This document shows, piece after piece, positions 42,916-52,146 of a DNA stretch of 64,000 nt (positions are counted from its first letter, which is position 1; each line of letters starts with the position of its first letter). The stretch is taken from the NCBI GenBank assembly GCA_964469165.1, contig CAYXXZ010000001.1, positions 1 through 64,000 on the forward strand, written 5' to 3'. The stretch comes from CAYXXZ01 sp964469165. Its GTDB lineage: Bacteria; Pseudomonadota; Gammaproteobacteria; Pseudomonadales; Porticoccaceae. Under the pieces are notes generated by a model. The model was not told where the DNA came from, did not search any database, and was given only the letters and a program-made list of their open reading frames with translations. The translations under genes and the position numbers were made by a program.

Positions 42916-42952
42916 CCTGCAGGCGACAAATCTCGCTGGGGTCGCCTGCAGG
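42916..42952. repeat. 12-bp perfect stem hairpin
   Basis: CCTGCAGGCGAC and GTCGCCTGCAGG separated by 13 bases, between the convergent kinase and membrane protein genes. It is followed by GGCTCCTAC, seen also near 1230. It may terminate both genes. Confidence 0.6.
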
Positions 42953-42997
42953 CAGGCTCCTACATGTGTCGGGTTCGTGCGGGCCCGAACCAACTCC

Positions 42998-43681
42998 TCA
43001 GAATACTCGCCCGGATTCGACCCAGGGTTGCGCTGCGGAATACCAGAAAATCTGCATCACGTAGAGCGCATAGAAACTCACCCAGGTTGCGGCGAAGGCC
43101 ATGAAAAAGGCTTTCCAGGTGTTTTCGCTGAACAGCGAACAGCCCGCGTGGGTGTTTACCGGCGCCCATTTCTGCACATAGTGGAACGCGAAATAAGGGA
43201 GAGCCATCAAGCCGCCACCAAACCAGAAGTTGGACCAGGGCACGCCCCACACCAGAAAGTGTTCAGCCTGATGGTAGGTGTACACCTGAAGAACCGACAC
43301 CAGAAATTCTTCAAGAAGAATCACGCCAATGCCGGCGACAGCCAGAACCACCGGAAAATGCCAGGCGCGCAGCGCCCCGCTCCAGCGTTGATAGTACCTG
43401 TCGGATAACAACAGCGGTATCAGGCCAAAACCCACCGCCCAGTTGAACGCAACGGCCCAGGGGTAGCGCTGACCGTGGATATCGAGGCCCGGCATCATGA
43501 TCAGGCCGGAATGAAACGTGGCGTTGAAGAAATGTTTGCCGACCCACACCCAGTCAAAGACGAACAGCAGAAAGCCTCCCAGCAGCGCACCCACAACAAA
43601 AGGATTGCGGGTACGAATCAGCCAGATGAATGCAACGACGAAAAGCAGTGTGCTGATGGTTTGATAGATCATTATGGTCAT
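42998..43681 (-). CDS. multi-pass membrane protein, unrecognised
   Basis: Inner-membrane protein with about six hydrophobic helices (at about 6-24, 26-46, 75-95, 107-130, 147-170 and 190-215) and many aromatic residues (FDWVWVGKHFFN, WGVPWSNFWFGGG). The start has AGGAG seven bases upstream. I do not recognise a family; the pattern of Trp/Tyr-rich loops and a conserved-looking EEFLVS recalls membrane proteins of isoprenoid or carotenoid pathways, but this is weak. The neighbours (APH kinase, GNAT) give no clear job. Confidence 0.75.
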   Translation of the reverse strand: MTIMIYQTISTLLFVVAFIWLIRTRNPFVVGALLGGFLLFVFDWVWVGKHFFNATFHSGLIMMPGLDIHGQRYPWAVAFNWAVGFGLIPLLLSDRYYQRWSGALRAWHFPVVLAVAGIGVILLEEFLVSVLQVYTYHQAEHFLVWGVPWSNFWFGGGLMALPYFAFHYVQKWAPVNTHAGCSLFSENTWKAFFMAFAATWVSFYALYVMQIFWYSAAQPWVESGRVF

Positions 43682-43758
43682 GGATACGCTCCTTGGTTAA
43701 TTATTTTATTGCTCTATGTCCGTCAGCGCCGGGCACCGCTGAGCGCCCTGTCCGCCTG

Positions 43759-44610
43759 TCAGCCGATCTCGAACGAGGTCACACCGTACAGGCGATCGAG
43801 CGCCAGCGCCGGTTCCGGGCCGCTGTACATGCGCGCAGTTTCGAAACAAACCTTCATGCCGTGCCGTTCACAAAGCGCGACAGCTTCGGGATTGCTTTCC
43901 GGCACATCGAGAAATATCTGCTCGCCCGGAGTGACGGTGCCACTCAGCGCCACAAAAAGGGATTCCGCGTAGGCGGGTTTGTCGGCAAGCAATGGCCCGA
44001 TCTTATGCCCCTGCCGGCAACGGCGAATCACACCATAACCCGCCAATGCGCCATCATCGAAAATACCGAGCGTGCTGCCTTGGGGCTGTGCTATCCAACT
44101 TTTGACGAAGGCGGATCGCTGGGTCGGAAAGAACGGCCTGTCATAGACGTCGACTGTCGCAAAAGGCAGCGATGAAAGCGGGCGGATATCGACACCCTGT
44201 TGCGCGTCGGCGCCAGCGACGCCCTGGTAGCGCACGTTGCGATAGGCCAGCTTGAAGCCTGATTTTTCATAATTGGCCTGCTGGGCGGGCACGCCATCGA
44301 GCCCGATATTGCAGCCCTGCAAATAGGCCATTCCCGCGCGCCACAGCTCGATACCGTAGCCCTTGCCCCGCAAGTGTGGCTTGACGATGTAAAAGCCGAG
44401 AAACCCGAAATCAGTACCGTACCTGACCGCGGACAGCGTGGCGATGGGCTCATCACCGAGCATCCCCACCAGAAAGCCGCCGGGGTCCGCCACGCGATAG
44501 CACGCGGCATCGTGGAGGCCCGGATTCCACCCTTCGTCAGCGGCCCACTCGATGAGCAGATCCATTTCCGCCGGGCTCATGGTTCGAATATGGTAATTTT
44601 TATTTTTCAT
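43759..44610 (-). CDS. GNAT family acetyltransferase with C-terminal YitH-like domain
   Basis: Double-domain acetyltransferase. The N-terminal GNAT fold (about 1-130) shows IEWAADEGWNPGLHDA, GFYIVKPHLRGKGYGIELW (acetyl-CoA loop) and IGLDGVPAQQANYEKSGFK. The second half (about 135-283) is the YitH/HolE-like extension (FPTQRSAFVKSWI, GYGVIRRCRQGHKIGPL, MKVCFETARMY). The length of 283 is typical of the family. Substrate unknown. It stands between the membrane protein and DUF2059 genes on the same strand. Confidence 0.87.
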   Translation of the reverse strand: MKNKNYHIRTMSPAEMDLLIEWAADEGWNPGLHDAACYRVADPGGFLVGMLGDEPIATLSAVRYGTDFGFLGFYIVKPHLRGKGYGIELWRAGMAYLQGCNIGLDGVPAQQANYEKSGFKLAYRNVRYQGVAGADAQQGVDIRPLSSLPFATVDVYDRPFFPTQRSAFVKSWIAQPQGSTLGIFDDGALAGYGVIRRCRQGHKIGPLLADKPAYAESLFVALSGTVTPGEQIFLDVPESNPEAVALCERHGMKVCFETARMYSGPEPALALDRLYGVTSFEIG

Positions 44611-44652
44611 GATCTGTCCCTTGCTGTTCAGATCAACAGGGTAATTATGCCG

Positions 44653-45120
44653 TCACTGGGCCTGGAGCTCCTGTATTCTTTCGGCCTCGTCCTGAATCAT
44701 CCGTTGCAGCTCGGCGACATTTTCCTCGACGCGGGCGGCGCCGATCATCGCGCTTTTTGCCATCAGCGTCGGCATTACCGCAATGGTTTTTTCTCCCGTC
44801 GGGGAGCGATAGAAGGCATTGATCTCCTTGAGTTCCGCGGCGCTGAAAGCCTCTGCGTACAGCGCTACCAGCTGTGGCTTGATGCTGTCGTAACTCATGT
44901 ATTTCCTGAAAAATTCGAGCATGACGTGCTTGTAGGGCGCGAGCGCCGGATTTTGCTGCAACTGCACATCGAGCATCTGCTCCATGGTCTGCTCGATTGC
45001 CTGCTCCATGCCCGTCACGCTCAGCAGCATTTCCGCCTCGGCGTGCGCGTCATCGCTTGCCAGGGCAACCGGCGACAACAGCAGGGTCCATGTCAACACT
45101 GCGACAGCGATTATTTTCAT
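44653..45120 (-). CDS. DUF2059 domain-containing exported protein
   Basis: Small exported protein of the DUF2059 family, unknown function. Signal peptide MKIIAVAVLTWTLLLSPVALA; the DUF2059 core covers about residues 75-135 (KPQLVALYAEAFSAAELKEI, FYRSPTGEKTIAVMP), with helical tail. The start at the second Met of the ORF gives a normal signal peptide. Upstream of it on the same strand lies nothing until the fad genes, and its stop is 42 bases before the GNAT start. Confidence 0.88.
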   Translation of the reverse strand: MKIIAVAVLTWTLLLSPVALASDDAHAEAEMLLSVTGMEQAIEQTMEQMLDVQLQQNPALAPYKHVMLEFFRKYMSYDSIKPQLVALYAEAFSAAELKEINAFYRSPTGEKTIAVMPTLMAKSAMIGAARVEENVAELQRMIQDEAERIQELQAQ

Positions 45121-45199
45121 TGTTTTCTCCCAGAAGTATCCGTTCATCTTTAGCGGGCGGTAAAAACTCGGGCTATGATTTCACGGCCTGGCGCCATGG

Positions 45200-47350
45200 C
45201 TAGGGCCGGTCCTGCGGGCTCACCGAATAAACGTAGGACGGCTCATCCTGCGCGGGATCGTAGGCCGTCAGCTTGGCAAGATCCCGCCACCCGGGGTTCG
45301 GGGTAAAACGGCTGCCGTGCTCATCCTCGAGTCGTTCGAGACTTGCCACCACATCGCCCAGACCGCGCTGCACCGCATAGTGCAGGGGGCCGCCGCGAAA
45401 CGGTGCGAAGCCGGTGCCGAACACTACCGCGCCGTCGAGCATGTCGACATCCGTCACCACCCCGTCGCGCAGACAGGCGGCACAGGCGTTGAGCAGGGGC
45501 AGGATGAGACGATCCTCGAGCGCCGCGCCCGGCGTCTTGATGTCCTTTTTCTTCACCGGTCCCTTGTCGGTCCAGGTGTAGAGCCCCTTGCCGGCCTTGC
45601 GCCCGGTGGCGCCATCGGCAACCTTGCGGCGAATCCACTCCGGCACTTCCGGAACGTCCTCTTCCAGTTGTTCCGCCAGGGTGTCCGCCACCGCGATGCA
45701 GATATCGAGCCCGACCTGGTCGGCCAGTTCGATGGGGCCAACGGGCATGCCGAAGTCGAGCGCCGCCTGATCGATGGTTTCCGCCGCCACGCCCTCGTCG
45801 AGCAGGAGCATGGCTTCCAGCAGGTAAGGCGTGAGAACCCGGTTGACGAGAAATCCCGGAGCACTTTTCACCAGCACCGGCAGGCGGTTGATGCCGTGGA
45901 TGAACGCCAGGGCGCGCTGGCGCTGCCTGTCGTCGAGGCGGTCGTGCTCCACCAACTCCACCAGTTGCATCTTCGCCACCGGGTTGAAGAAGTGCAGGCC
46001 GACGAAGCGCCCTGGGTTGGCGGTGGCGGTGCTGAGCAGCTCCAGGGGAATACTGGAGGTGTTGCTGGCGAGAATGGCGCCGGGCTTCATGCGCGCCTCG
46101 AGCTGTTTGTAGACCTCAACCTTGATGCCGACATTTTCCGGCACGGCTTCGATCACCAGGTCGGCCTGTGCGACACCGTCGCCACTCGGATCAGGAATCA
46201 GGCGGTCGAGCATGGCGCGCCTGTCGCCGCCGGAGAGGCGTTGGCGCCTGGCCAGTTCAGCGGCCCGCGCCATGGCCCGGGCAATCATGTTCATCTGCTG
46301 ATCCGCCAGGGTGACGCGGTAACCGCTCAGGGCGCACCAGGCTGCGATATCACCGCCCATGGTGCCCGCGCCGACCACATGAACGTGGCGAATGCCGCTG
46401 TCGCCCGTCTTCTGGCCCTTGAGCCGGTCGCGCAGCGCGAAGATGCGCAGCAAATTTTGGCCCTCGGCGGAAGTCACCAATCCGGCGAAGGAATGTATTT
46501 CGCCGTTCTGCATGGCGTGGGTGTCAGCGCCGCTGACGCGCCACAACTCGATCAGCTCGAAAGGGGCGGGATAGTGGGCTGGTGAAACCTTCTTTTCCGT
46601 CTCGGCAATCATGCGCCTGGCGAGCAGGTTGCGCACCCAGGCAAGGTCGAAGGCCTTCACATACCAGGGCCGCTTTCTCTGCACCGCGCCAGCGGAGGCA
46701 ACGGCGTTGGCGACGTGGCGCTCTTCGGTTACCGCATCCACCAGCCCCATGGCCTTCGCGCGGCGCGCGTCCAGAGACTTGCCGGTAAGCATCAGCGTCA
46801 TGGCATCGAGGGGATTGATCAGTGCCGTGGCGCGGAACGTGCCGCCCATTCCGGGGTGCAGCCCGAGCAACACCTCGGGGAAACCGAGCGTGGCACCCGT
46901 GACGGCGATGCGCCGCTCACAGGCCAGCGCCAGTTCCAGGCCACCACCCAGACAAGCGCCGTGAATCACCGCCGTGGTGGGAATGGGGAGGGCTGCGAGA
47001 CGATCCACCACCGAGTGCGCCCAGCGCAGGCGCCCCGCGACTTCACCGGGATCGCTCATGCTCTCGAACATGTTGACATCGGCGCCGACGCAGAAACCGG
47101 ATTTCTTCGCGGAGCGAATCACCAGCCCCTTGGGCAGATCGTCGTCGAGGGTATTGAGTACGTCTTCCAGTTCCAGCAGCACGTCCTCGCTGATGGCATT
47201 GACGCTGCTGTCCTGGCGGTCGAAAATCAACCAGGCGAGGCCGTTGGCATCCCGCGACAGGCGCCAGTGGCGCCATTTTCCGGGCGTTCCCTGGTCCGGA
47301 CCGAGTTCGAGCTGACGCTGATTCAGCAGCGCAAGAATGTCGACTGTCAT
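45200..47350 (-). CDS. fadJ: fatty acid oxidation complex alpha subunit (enoyl-CoA hydratase/3-hydroxyacyl-CoA dehydrogenase)
   Basis: Bifunctional enzyme that hydrates enoyl-CoA and oxidises 3-hydroxyacyl-CoA. The N-terminal crotonase domain (about 20-210) has the oxyanion segments FCVGADVNMF and IHGACLGGGLELALAC and the catalytic LGLHPGMGG region. The dehydrogenase half (about 315-600) has VHVVGAGTMGGDIAAWCAL and HFFNPVAKMQLVE. The 716-residue length and gene order thiolase-alpha fit FadJ of the FadIJ pair rather than FadBA. It begins 13 bases after the thiolase stop. Confidence 0.92.
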   Translation of the reverse strand: MTVDILALLNQRQLELGPDQGTPGKWRHWRLSRDANGLAWLIFDRQDSSVNAISEDVLLELEDVLNTLDDDLPKGLVIRSAKKSGFCVGADVNMFESMSDPGEVAGRLRWAHSVVDRLAALPIPTTAVIHGACLGGGLELALACERRIAVTGATLGFPEVLLGLHPGMGGTFRATALINPLDAMTLMLTGKSLDARRAKAMGLVDAVTEERHVANAVASAGAVQRKRPWYVKAFDLAWVRNLLARRMIAETEKKVSPAHYPAPFELIELWRVSGADTHAMQNGEIHSFAGLVTSAEGQNLLRIFALRDRLKGQKTGDSGIRHVHVVGAGTMGGDIAAWCALSGYRVTLADQQMNMIARAMARAAELARRQRLSGGDRRAMLDRLIPDPSGDGVAQADLVIEAVPENVGIKVEVYKQLEARMKPGAILASNTSSIPLELLSTATANPGRFVGLHFFNPVAKMQLVELVEHDRLDDRQRQRALAFIHGINRLPVLVKSAPGFLVNRVLTPYLLEAMLLLDEGVAAETIDQAALDFGMPVGPIELADQVGLDICIAVADTLAEQLEEDVPEVPEWIRRKVADGATGRKAGKGLYTWTDKGPVKKKDIKTPGAALEDRLILPLLNACAACLRDGVVTDVDMLDGAVVFGTGFAPFRGGPLHYAVQRGLGDVVASLERLEDEHGSRFTPNPGWRDLAKLTAYDPAQDEPSYVYSVSPQDRP

Positions 47351-47363
47351 GGCTGGTTCCTCC

Positions 47364-48668
47364 TCACACCGCTTCGATCAGCATGGCGCCACCCTGGCCG
47401 CCACCCACACACTGGCTGGCGATACCGCGGCGCAGGCCCAGGCGCTTGAGGCTGCGCGCCAGATGCAGCACGATGCGGTTGCCACTCGCGCCCACCGGAT
47501 GGCCGAGACTGATGGCGCCGCCGTGAATGTTGAGCTTGTCGCGGGAAATGGTGCCCAGTGCCCCCGGCAGGCGCAGAACGTTGCGGCAGAATTCGTTGCT
47601 CTGCCAGGCGCCGAGACAGGCCAGCACCTGAGCGGCAAACGCCTCGTTGATTTCCCACAGATCGATGTCGTGCAGCGCCGCGCCGCTGCGCTTGAGAAGT
47701 TCGGTGCTGCTGAGCACTGGCCCCAGCCCCATGATGGAAGGGTCGAGCGCCGACCACTGGCTGTCCACGATGCGCGCCAGGGGTTCGAGGTGGTAGCGCT
47801 CCACGGCCTGCTCCGAGGCCAGCACCACCCATGAGGCACCGTCGGTGATCTGTGAACTGTTGCCCGCCGTGACCTTGCCCCAGGGCTTTTCGAATACCGG
47901 CTTCAGCCTGGCGAGTTTTTCCGCGTCGCTGTCGGGGCGCACGCCATCGTCCACGGAAAAACAGCGACCATCGGCGCTGAACGCTGGCGCCAGTTCGCCG
48001 TCCAGCACGCCCTCTTGCTGGGCGCGGGCAAGGCGCTGATGGCTCTCGGCAGCGTAGACGTCCGCCGCCTCGCGCGAAATATCGAACAAGTGGGCGAGCA
48101 CCTCGGCGGTCTGCCCCATATTGAGCTCCACCACCGGATCGGTAAGCCCCTTCATGAGACCGATCACCGGCTTGAAATACGCGGGACGCAACTGGCTCAG
48201 CACTTTCAGTTTCGCCATGGGGCTCTTCGCCGCCGCCAGCGCACCGAACCAGCGCACACCCTGGTGCCCGAAATACAGCGGCGCGTGACTGAGCGACTCG
48301 GCGCCGCCAGCGAGGATCAGATTCGCCTCGCCTTCGCGGATGGCGCGACAGCCCTCATCGATGGACATCATTCCCGAGCCGCAGTTGATCTGAACGGTGA
48401 AGGCCGGCATGGCCTCGCCCATGCCGAGGCGCAGAGCGGCAATCCGCGCCGGGTTCATTTCATCGGCAAGCACATTGACGCAGCCGAGAATCACCCGATC
48501 GAACGCGGAGGGCGAAAAGGGCTGACGCAACAACAGCGGGCGTCCGCACTGCACCGCCAGGTCGACAGGCGTGAAGGGGCCGGGCGTGCCACCGGCTTTC
48601 AGAAAGGGCGTTCGCGCGCCGTCGACGATATAGACGGGGCGCTTCGAAGAATCAGAGCTGACTGTCAC
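47364..48668 (-). CDS. fadI: acetyl-CoA C-acyltransferase (thiolase) FadI-like
   Basis: Thiolase that cleaves 3-ketoacyl-CoA to acetyl-CoA and a shortened acyl-CoA. Active-site residues are visible: nucleophilic Cys in QINCGSGMMS (about residue 95), NEAFAA, His in GGAISLGHPVGASGNR and the final Cys in QCVGGGQGGA. The GTG at 48668 has AGGAG about eleven bases upstream; the longer ORF adds 28 poor residues. First gene of the fadIJ operon and divergent from the PepSY operon. Confidence 0.92.
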   Translation of the reverse strand: MTVSSDSSKRPVYIVDGARTPFLKAGGTPGPFTPVDLAVQCGRPLLLRQPFSPSAFDRVILGCVNVLADEMNPARIAALRLGMGEAMPAFTVQINCGSGMMSIDEGCRAIREGEANLILAGGAESLSHAPLYFGHQGVRWFGALAAAKSPMAKLKVLSQLRPAYFKPVIGLMKGLTDPVVELNMGQTAEVLAHLFDISREAADVYAAESHQRLARAQQEGVLDGELAPAFSADGRCFSVDDGVRPDSDAEKLARLKPVFEKPWGKVTAGNSSQITDGASWVVLASEQAVERYHLEPLARIVDSQWSALDPSIMGLGPVLSSTELLKRSGAALHDIDLWEINEAFAAQVLACLGAWQSNEFCRNVLRLPGALGTISRDKLNIHGGAISLGHPVGASGNRIVLHLARSLKRLGLRRGIASQCVGGGQGGAMLIEAV

Positions 48669-48999
48669 GGTGCGGCTTACTCCTGTGGGGGTTGTGGCGC
48701 ATTTGTGGTTATGGCCGGGAGTCGGCTGGACGTAGCTACAATGTACCGCCAAATGGCTGCCATGTCATTTCCGCGCCAGCTTGATCTTGTTGAGAAGTAC
48801 GTCAACGGGCATGGGCAGGCGAGTTGAGGACAAGCCCTAAAAAATATTTACTCAAAATGTTGCACCTTTTTGCATCTCATCCGTCATTGTCTTATAGGGA
48901 AGGCAAATCCCGCATCGCGTATGGGCGCTCTCCACCCATATGATGACGGCGGTTCAAATACACTCGTAAAAGGGCAATGAAAGAGGTTCAAACACATCC
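48669..48999. other. divergent intergenic region between fadI and the PepSY operon
   Basis: 331 bases without a supported gene. It holds an AT-rich segment (48838-48900) likely to carry the promoters, a small hairpin TATGGG ... CCCATA (48921-48941) and the direct repeat GGTTCAAA at 48952 and 48986. No clear Fur box was found, although the PepSY operon is expected to be iron-controlled. Confidence 0.5.
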
Positions 49000-50625
49000 A
49001 TGAAAGAAGGTTTTCGCCAGAGCATGGCCTGGCTGCACACCTGGAGCGGCCTGGTGGTGGGCTGGGTGCTGTTCTTTGTGTTCGTCACCGGCACGGCGGG
49101 CTATTTCACCTACGAGATCACCCGCTGGATGGAGCCGGAGAGGCCGCTGGTGGAGTCGCGCGACTACCCCGGCAAGGAAACGCTGTTGACCCTCGGCCTG
49201 AATCGGCTGGATGAGGTGGCGCCCGTCGCGGAATCCTGGGGTATCAACTTCCCCCACGAATCCCAATCGACCCGGCACTGGGAGGACTTTTCCATCAACT
49301 GGTCCACCGTGCCCCTGGAAGGCCACGACCACGGCACCTTCGGCAGGGAAACCCTCGACCCGTTCACCGGCAAGCTCAAAACACCGGTGGAACCCCGCGA
49401 AACCGGCGGCGGCAGCCTTCTCTACCGCATGCACTACGCCCTGCACTACATTGACTATCCCATCGCCTTCCGCATCGTCGGCGTGTGCACCATGCTGATG
49501 CTGGTGGCGATCGTCACCGGCGTGATCACCCACAAAAAGATCTTCAAGGATTTTTTCACCTTCCGTCCCGGCAAGGGCCAGCGCAGTTGGCTGGACGCCC
49601 ACAACGTGATCAGCGTGATGGCCCTGCCATTCTTCCTGATGATCACCTACAGCGGCCTGCTGTTCTTTACCCTCAGCTACATGCCGGCCGGCCTCTATAC
49701 CCTGTACGGCAACGACCAGAAATCCCGCGAGCGCTACTTCGACGAACTGTTCGGCGACCATGAACACATGGCCATTTCCCGCCCGGCGGCATCGGTCGCC
49801 AGCATGGTGGCCAAGGCCGAAGCCGCCTGGGGCAAAGACCAGGTCGCGTCCGTGTTCATCCAGCACGATGAAGGCGAAGAGCCCCGCGTGGACATCAACC
49901 GCGTCCGGGGCGGCAAGGTCCTGTGGTTCGACAGCGACTTGATGCGTTTTCACGCCCACACGGGTGCGCCACTGCCGCTCGACGAGCCAGACCCGACGGT
50001 GACGCAAACCAACCAGGTGCTGCTGGCCCTGCACGAAGGGCGCTTCGCCGAGCCCTGGCTGCGCTGGCTGTACTTTGTCGCCGGCCTGCTCGGTTGCGCC
50101 ATGATCGGCACCGGCCTGGTGCTGTGGACCGTGAAGCGGGGCAAAAACCACGGCGCCAACAGCCATCTCGGCATGCGCCTGGTGCAGGCCCTGAACATTG
50201 CCACCATCGCCGGCCTGCCGACAGCGGTAGCGGCCTATTTTTGGGCCAACCGCCTACTGCCGGTGGAACTGGCCGACCGCGCCGCCTGGGAGGCGAACAT
50301 CATGTTCCTGGTGTGGGGTGAAACTCTCATCTACGCCTTCTTCCGGGACAACCGCAAGGCCTGGGTGGAACTGCTCTGGCTCGCCGCTGCGGCCTTCGCA
50401 CTGCTGCCGCTACTCAACGCCCTGACCACCGATAAACACCTCGGTGCAACCCTGGCGGTGGGCGACTGGGCGCTGGCGGGGGTCGATCTGACCGTCCTGG
50501 CCCTGGGCGTCACCTTCGCCTACATGGCGGTGAAAGTGCAGCGCCGCTGGCGGAAACAGGCCGCCGAACGGGAAGCCCAGGCCCTGAACCAGGGCGGCTT
50601 GCTTGCTCAGGAGGCCGTATCGTGA
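49000..50625 (+). CDS. PepSY-associated TM helix (PepSY_TM) protein
   Basis: Inner-membrane protein of the PepSY_TM family linked to siderophore or heme iron uptake, where relatives act as electron-transfer or ferric reductase-like subunits. Helices at about 12-40, 145-175, 195-225, 345-370, 395-415 and 440-530; N-terminal signature WLHTWSGLVVGWVLFFVFVTG with periplasmic PepSY regions (GKETLLTLG; MVAKAEAAWGKDQVASVFIQ). Conserved His residues in HTW, MHYALHYID and DAHNVISV may bind heme. The length (541) is typical. First gene of an overlapping four-gene operon. Confidence 0.9.
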   Translation: MKEGFRQSMAWLHTWSGLVVGWVLFFVFVTGTAGYFTYEITRWMEPERPLVESRDYPGKETLLTLGLNRLDEVAPVAESWGINFPHESQSTRHWEDFSINWSTVPLEGHDHGTFGRETLDPFTGKLKTPVEPRETGGGSLLYRMHYALHYIDYPIAFRIVGVCTMLMLVAIVTGVITHKKIFKDFFTFRPGKGQRSWLDAHNVISVMALPFFLMITYSGLLFFTLSYMPAGLYTLYGNDQKSRERYFDELFGDHEHMAISRPAASVASMVAKAEAAWGKDQVASVFIQHDEGEEPRVDINRVRGGKVLWFDSDLMRFHAHTGAPLPLDEPDPTVTQTNQVLLALHEGRFAEPWLRWLYFVAGLLGCAMIGTGLVLWTVKRGKNHGANSHLGMRLVQALNIATIAGLPTAVAAYFWANRLLPVELADRAAWEANIMFLVWGETLIYAFFRDNRKAWVELLWLAAAAFALLPLLNALTTDKHLGATLAVGDWALAGVDLTVLALGVTFAYMAVKVQRRWRKQAAEREAQALNQGGLLAQEAVS

Positions 50626-50927
50626 GAGCGAAAACCAAGGCCCTGCCCCCCAACCACCGCTGGCTGGTGGCGTCGCGAGTGCTCGCTGCCGTGCTCGGCG
50701 GCTATGCCCTGACATCGGCCGCCACGGTGCTGCTGGCCCTGATCTGGCCGCTGCCGCAAGCCCAGGCCGTGATGGCCTCCTCCATGCTGAGCTTCAGCCT
50801 GTACACCGCCATCATCGTGTGGATCTTCGCCACCAAGCGCGTGCGCACCCTGTGGGCCGGCCTGATCGCGGCGACGGCTCTGTGCGGCGCGCTGGCCTGG
50901 TTGCTGTTACCCGGAGGTGGCGCATGA
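50622..50927 (+). CDS. DUF3649 domain membrane protein
   Basis: Two- to three-helix inner-membrane protein of the DUF3649 family, found with PepSY and DUF3325 genes in siderophore loci; called an iron-uptake accessory there. Signature RWLVASRVLAAVLGGYALTS followed by a helix with FSLYTAIIVWIFATKR. At 101 residues it is normal length. It overlaps the PepSY gene by four bases (ATGA type) and the next gene by four, so the operon is translated in a coupled way. Confidence 0.85.
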   Translation: MRAKTKALPPNHRWLVASRVLAAVLGGYALTSAATVLLALIWPLPQAQAVMASSMLSFSLYTAIIVWIFATKRVRTLWAGLIAATALCGALAWLLLPGGGA

Positions 50928-51793
50928 CGCCGGCCAACATCGCCCTGTTCACCACCGCACTGCTCGGCTTCATCGCCCTGGCGCTGGCCATGCCCGCGCA
51001 CTGCCGGCATGTGTTTCGCCGCACACTGCCGGAACCCCAGCGCCGCCTGTTGCGGATCGCCGGCTGGATACTACTGGCAGTCGCCTTGGCGCTGGCCGTC
51101 TGGCAATGGCGTTTCGACGTGGGTATCGTCACCTGGCTGGGCTGGCTGAGCGTGGCCGGCGTGGCGCTGGTGTTCTACCTGCCCAACTGGCCCTGGCAGC
51201 CCATCGCGCAGCAACGTCCGGCAAGACAGCGCAAGAAAGGGAAGGCGGCGCAGGACGATGATGAAGACGACGAAGGCACCAACGGGGAATTCGCGCCAAC
51301 CTTCGATACCGTTCCGCGGCACCCGGCGCGGCGCGCCGCCCTGCTGCCCGCACTGCTGGTGATCCCGCTCGGCGCCGTCGCGGTGCAGCTCTGGAACGCC
51401 CCGCAAAAACCCCTGCTCAGGGACGACGCGTTGCGTGGCGACATCGGCCCCTGGTCCTTCGTATTGGCGGAAAAGGACCGCAAATCACCCACCATCGAGG
51501 CACTGAACACGCCGATGAAAGCGTTCTCCATCCGCTTTTGCGAAAGCTGCAACGCCGAAATCCGCATGGCCTACATGAAGCTGCGCAAGCCCCACAGCCA
51601 GCGCACGGCGGGCAACGGCTTCTTTGGCCGCGGCCAGGAAAAAACCGTCGAGGTGCCCGTACCCGCCGCCGCCACCTTGAAAGACGGACTCTGGCTGACG
51701 GTGGAAGGCATCGACGGCGAGGTCCATCAACAACACTTTGCTATTGAACAGCTGTCACCGGCGCTCGCCGAATTCATCAGGAAAAGATCATGA
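50924..51793 (+). CDS. DUF3325-like membrane protein with extra C-terminal domain
   Basis: N-terminal part (about 1-85) is a DUF3325-type three-helix membrane protein (MTPANIALFTTALLGFIALA, RHVFRRTLP). After an acidic linker (AAQDDDEDDEGTNG, about 105-118) comes another hydrophobic helix (about 138-155) and a soluble C-terminal domain (about 165-289) with a FCESCNAEI Cys-x2-Cys pair. DUF3325 proteins normally end near residue 105, so this is a fusion; the added domain is unrecognised. GGAGG precedes the ATG. It likely adds a redox or metal-binding module to the PepSY system. Confidence 0.78.
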   Translation: MTPANIALFTTALLGFIALALAMPAHCRHVFRRTLPEPQRRLLRIAGWILLAVALALAVWQWRFDVGIVTWLGWLSVAGVALVFYLPNWPWQPIAQQRPARQRKKGKAAQDDDEDDEGTNGEFAPTFDTVPRHPARRAALLPALLVIPLGAVAVQLWNAPQKPLLRDDALRGDIGPWSFVLAEKDRKSPTIEALNTPMKAFSIRFCESCNAEIRMAYMKLRKPHSQRTAGNGFFGRGQEKTVEVPVPAAATLKDGLWLTVEGIDGEVHQQHFAIEQLSPALAEFIRKRS

Positions 51794-52146
51794 AAACCCT
51801 CGTTTTTTTCATCGCCCTGGCCATGGGGAGCGCGGCATTGGCCCACGCCCCTGTGGGCAGATGCTCCCTGGACGGCCAGACGGTCAACTGCGAGGGTCGC
51901 TACGACGACGGCACCCGGGCTGACGGGGTCACCGTATCGGTGATCACCTACGACGGCGAAACCCTGCACACCCAGGTGCTGGACAGGGCCTCCCGCTTCC
52001 AGTTCGCGCTGCCGACACGGCCGTTCTACGTGCTGATGGATGCCGGCCCCGGAGAAATGTTCGAAATGGACTGGCGGGATATACGGGGCATGTCTGAAAC
52101 CCGCTTTGAGACGGAGAAAGCCGCCGAAGCTCCCGCCTACCGATAG
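51790..52146 (+). CDS. small exported protein of the PepSY operon
   Basis: Signal peptide MKTLVFFIALAMGSAALAHA, then a 98-residue mature domain starting HAPVGRCSLDGQTVNCEGRY with a Cys pair, predicted beta-sandwich (transthyretin-like). No family name is certain; carboxypeptidase-regulatory-like proteins near DUF4198 genes have this form. It starts in the stop of the previous gene (ATGA overlap), so it is the last member of the operon. Confidence 0.72.
   Translation: MKTLVFFIALAMGSAALAHAPVGRCSLDGQTVNCEGRYDDGTRADGVTVSVITYDGETLHTQVLDRASRFQFALPTRPFYVLMDAGPGEMFEMDWRDIRGMSETRFETEKAAEAPAYR

Noticed and set aside
45317..46585. 422-codon plus-strand ORF opposite fadJ
   Set aside because: It is a shadow frame of a fully conserved bifunctional enzyme; it has no ribosome-binding site or recognised motif.
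48840..48900. Fur box before the PepSY operon
   Set aside because: The AT-rich segment has TGCATCTCAT and TCATTG but no dyad close to the 7-1-7 pattern.
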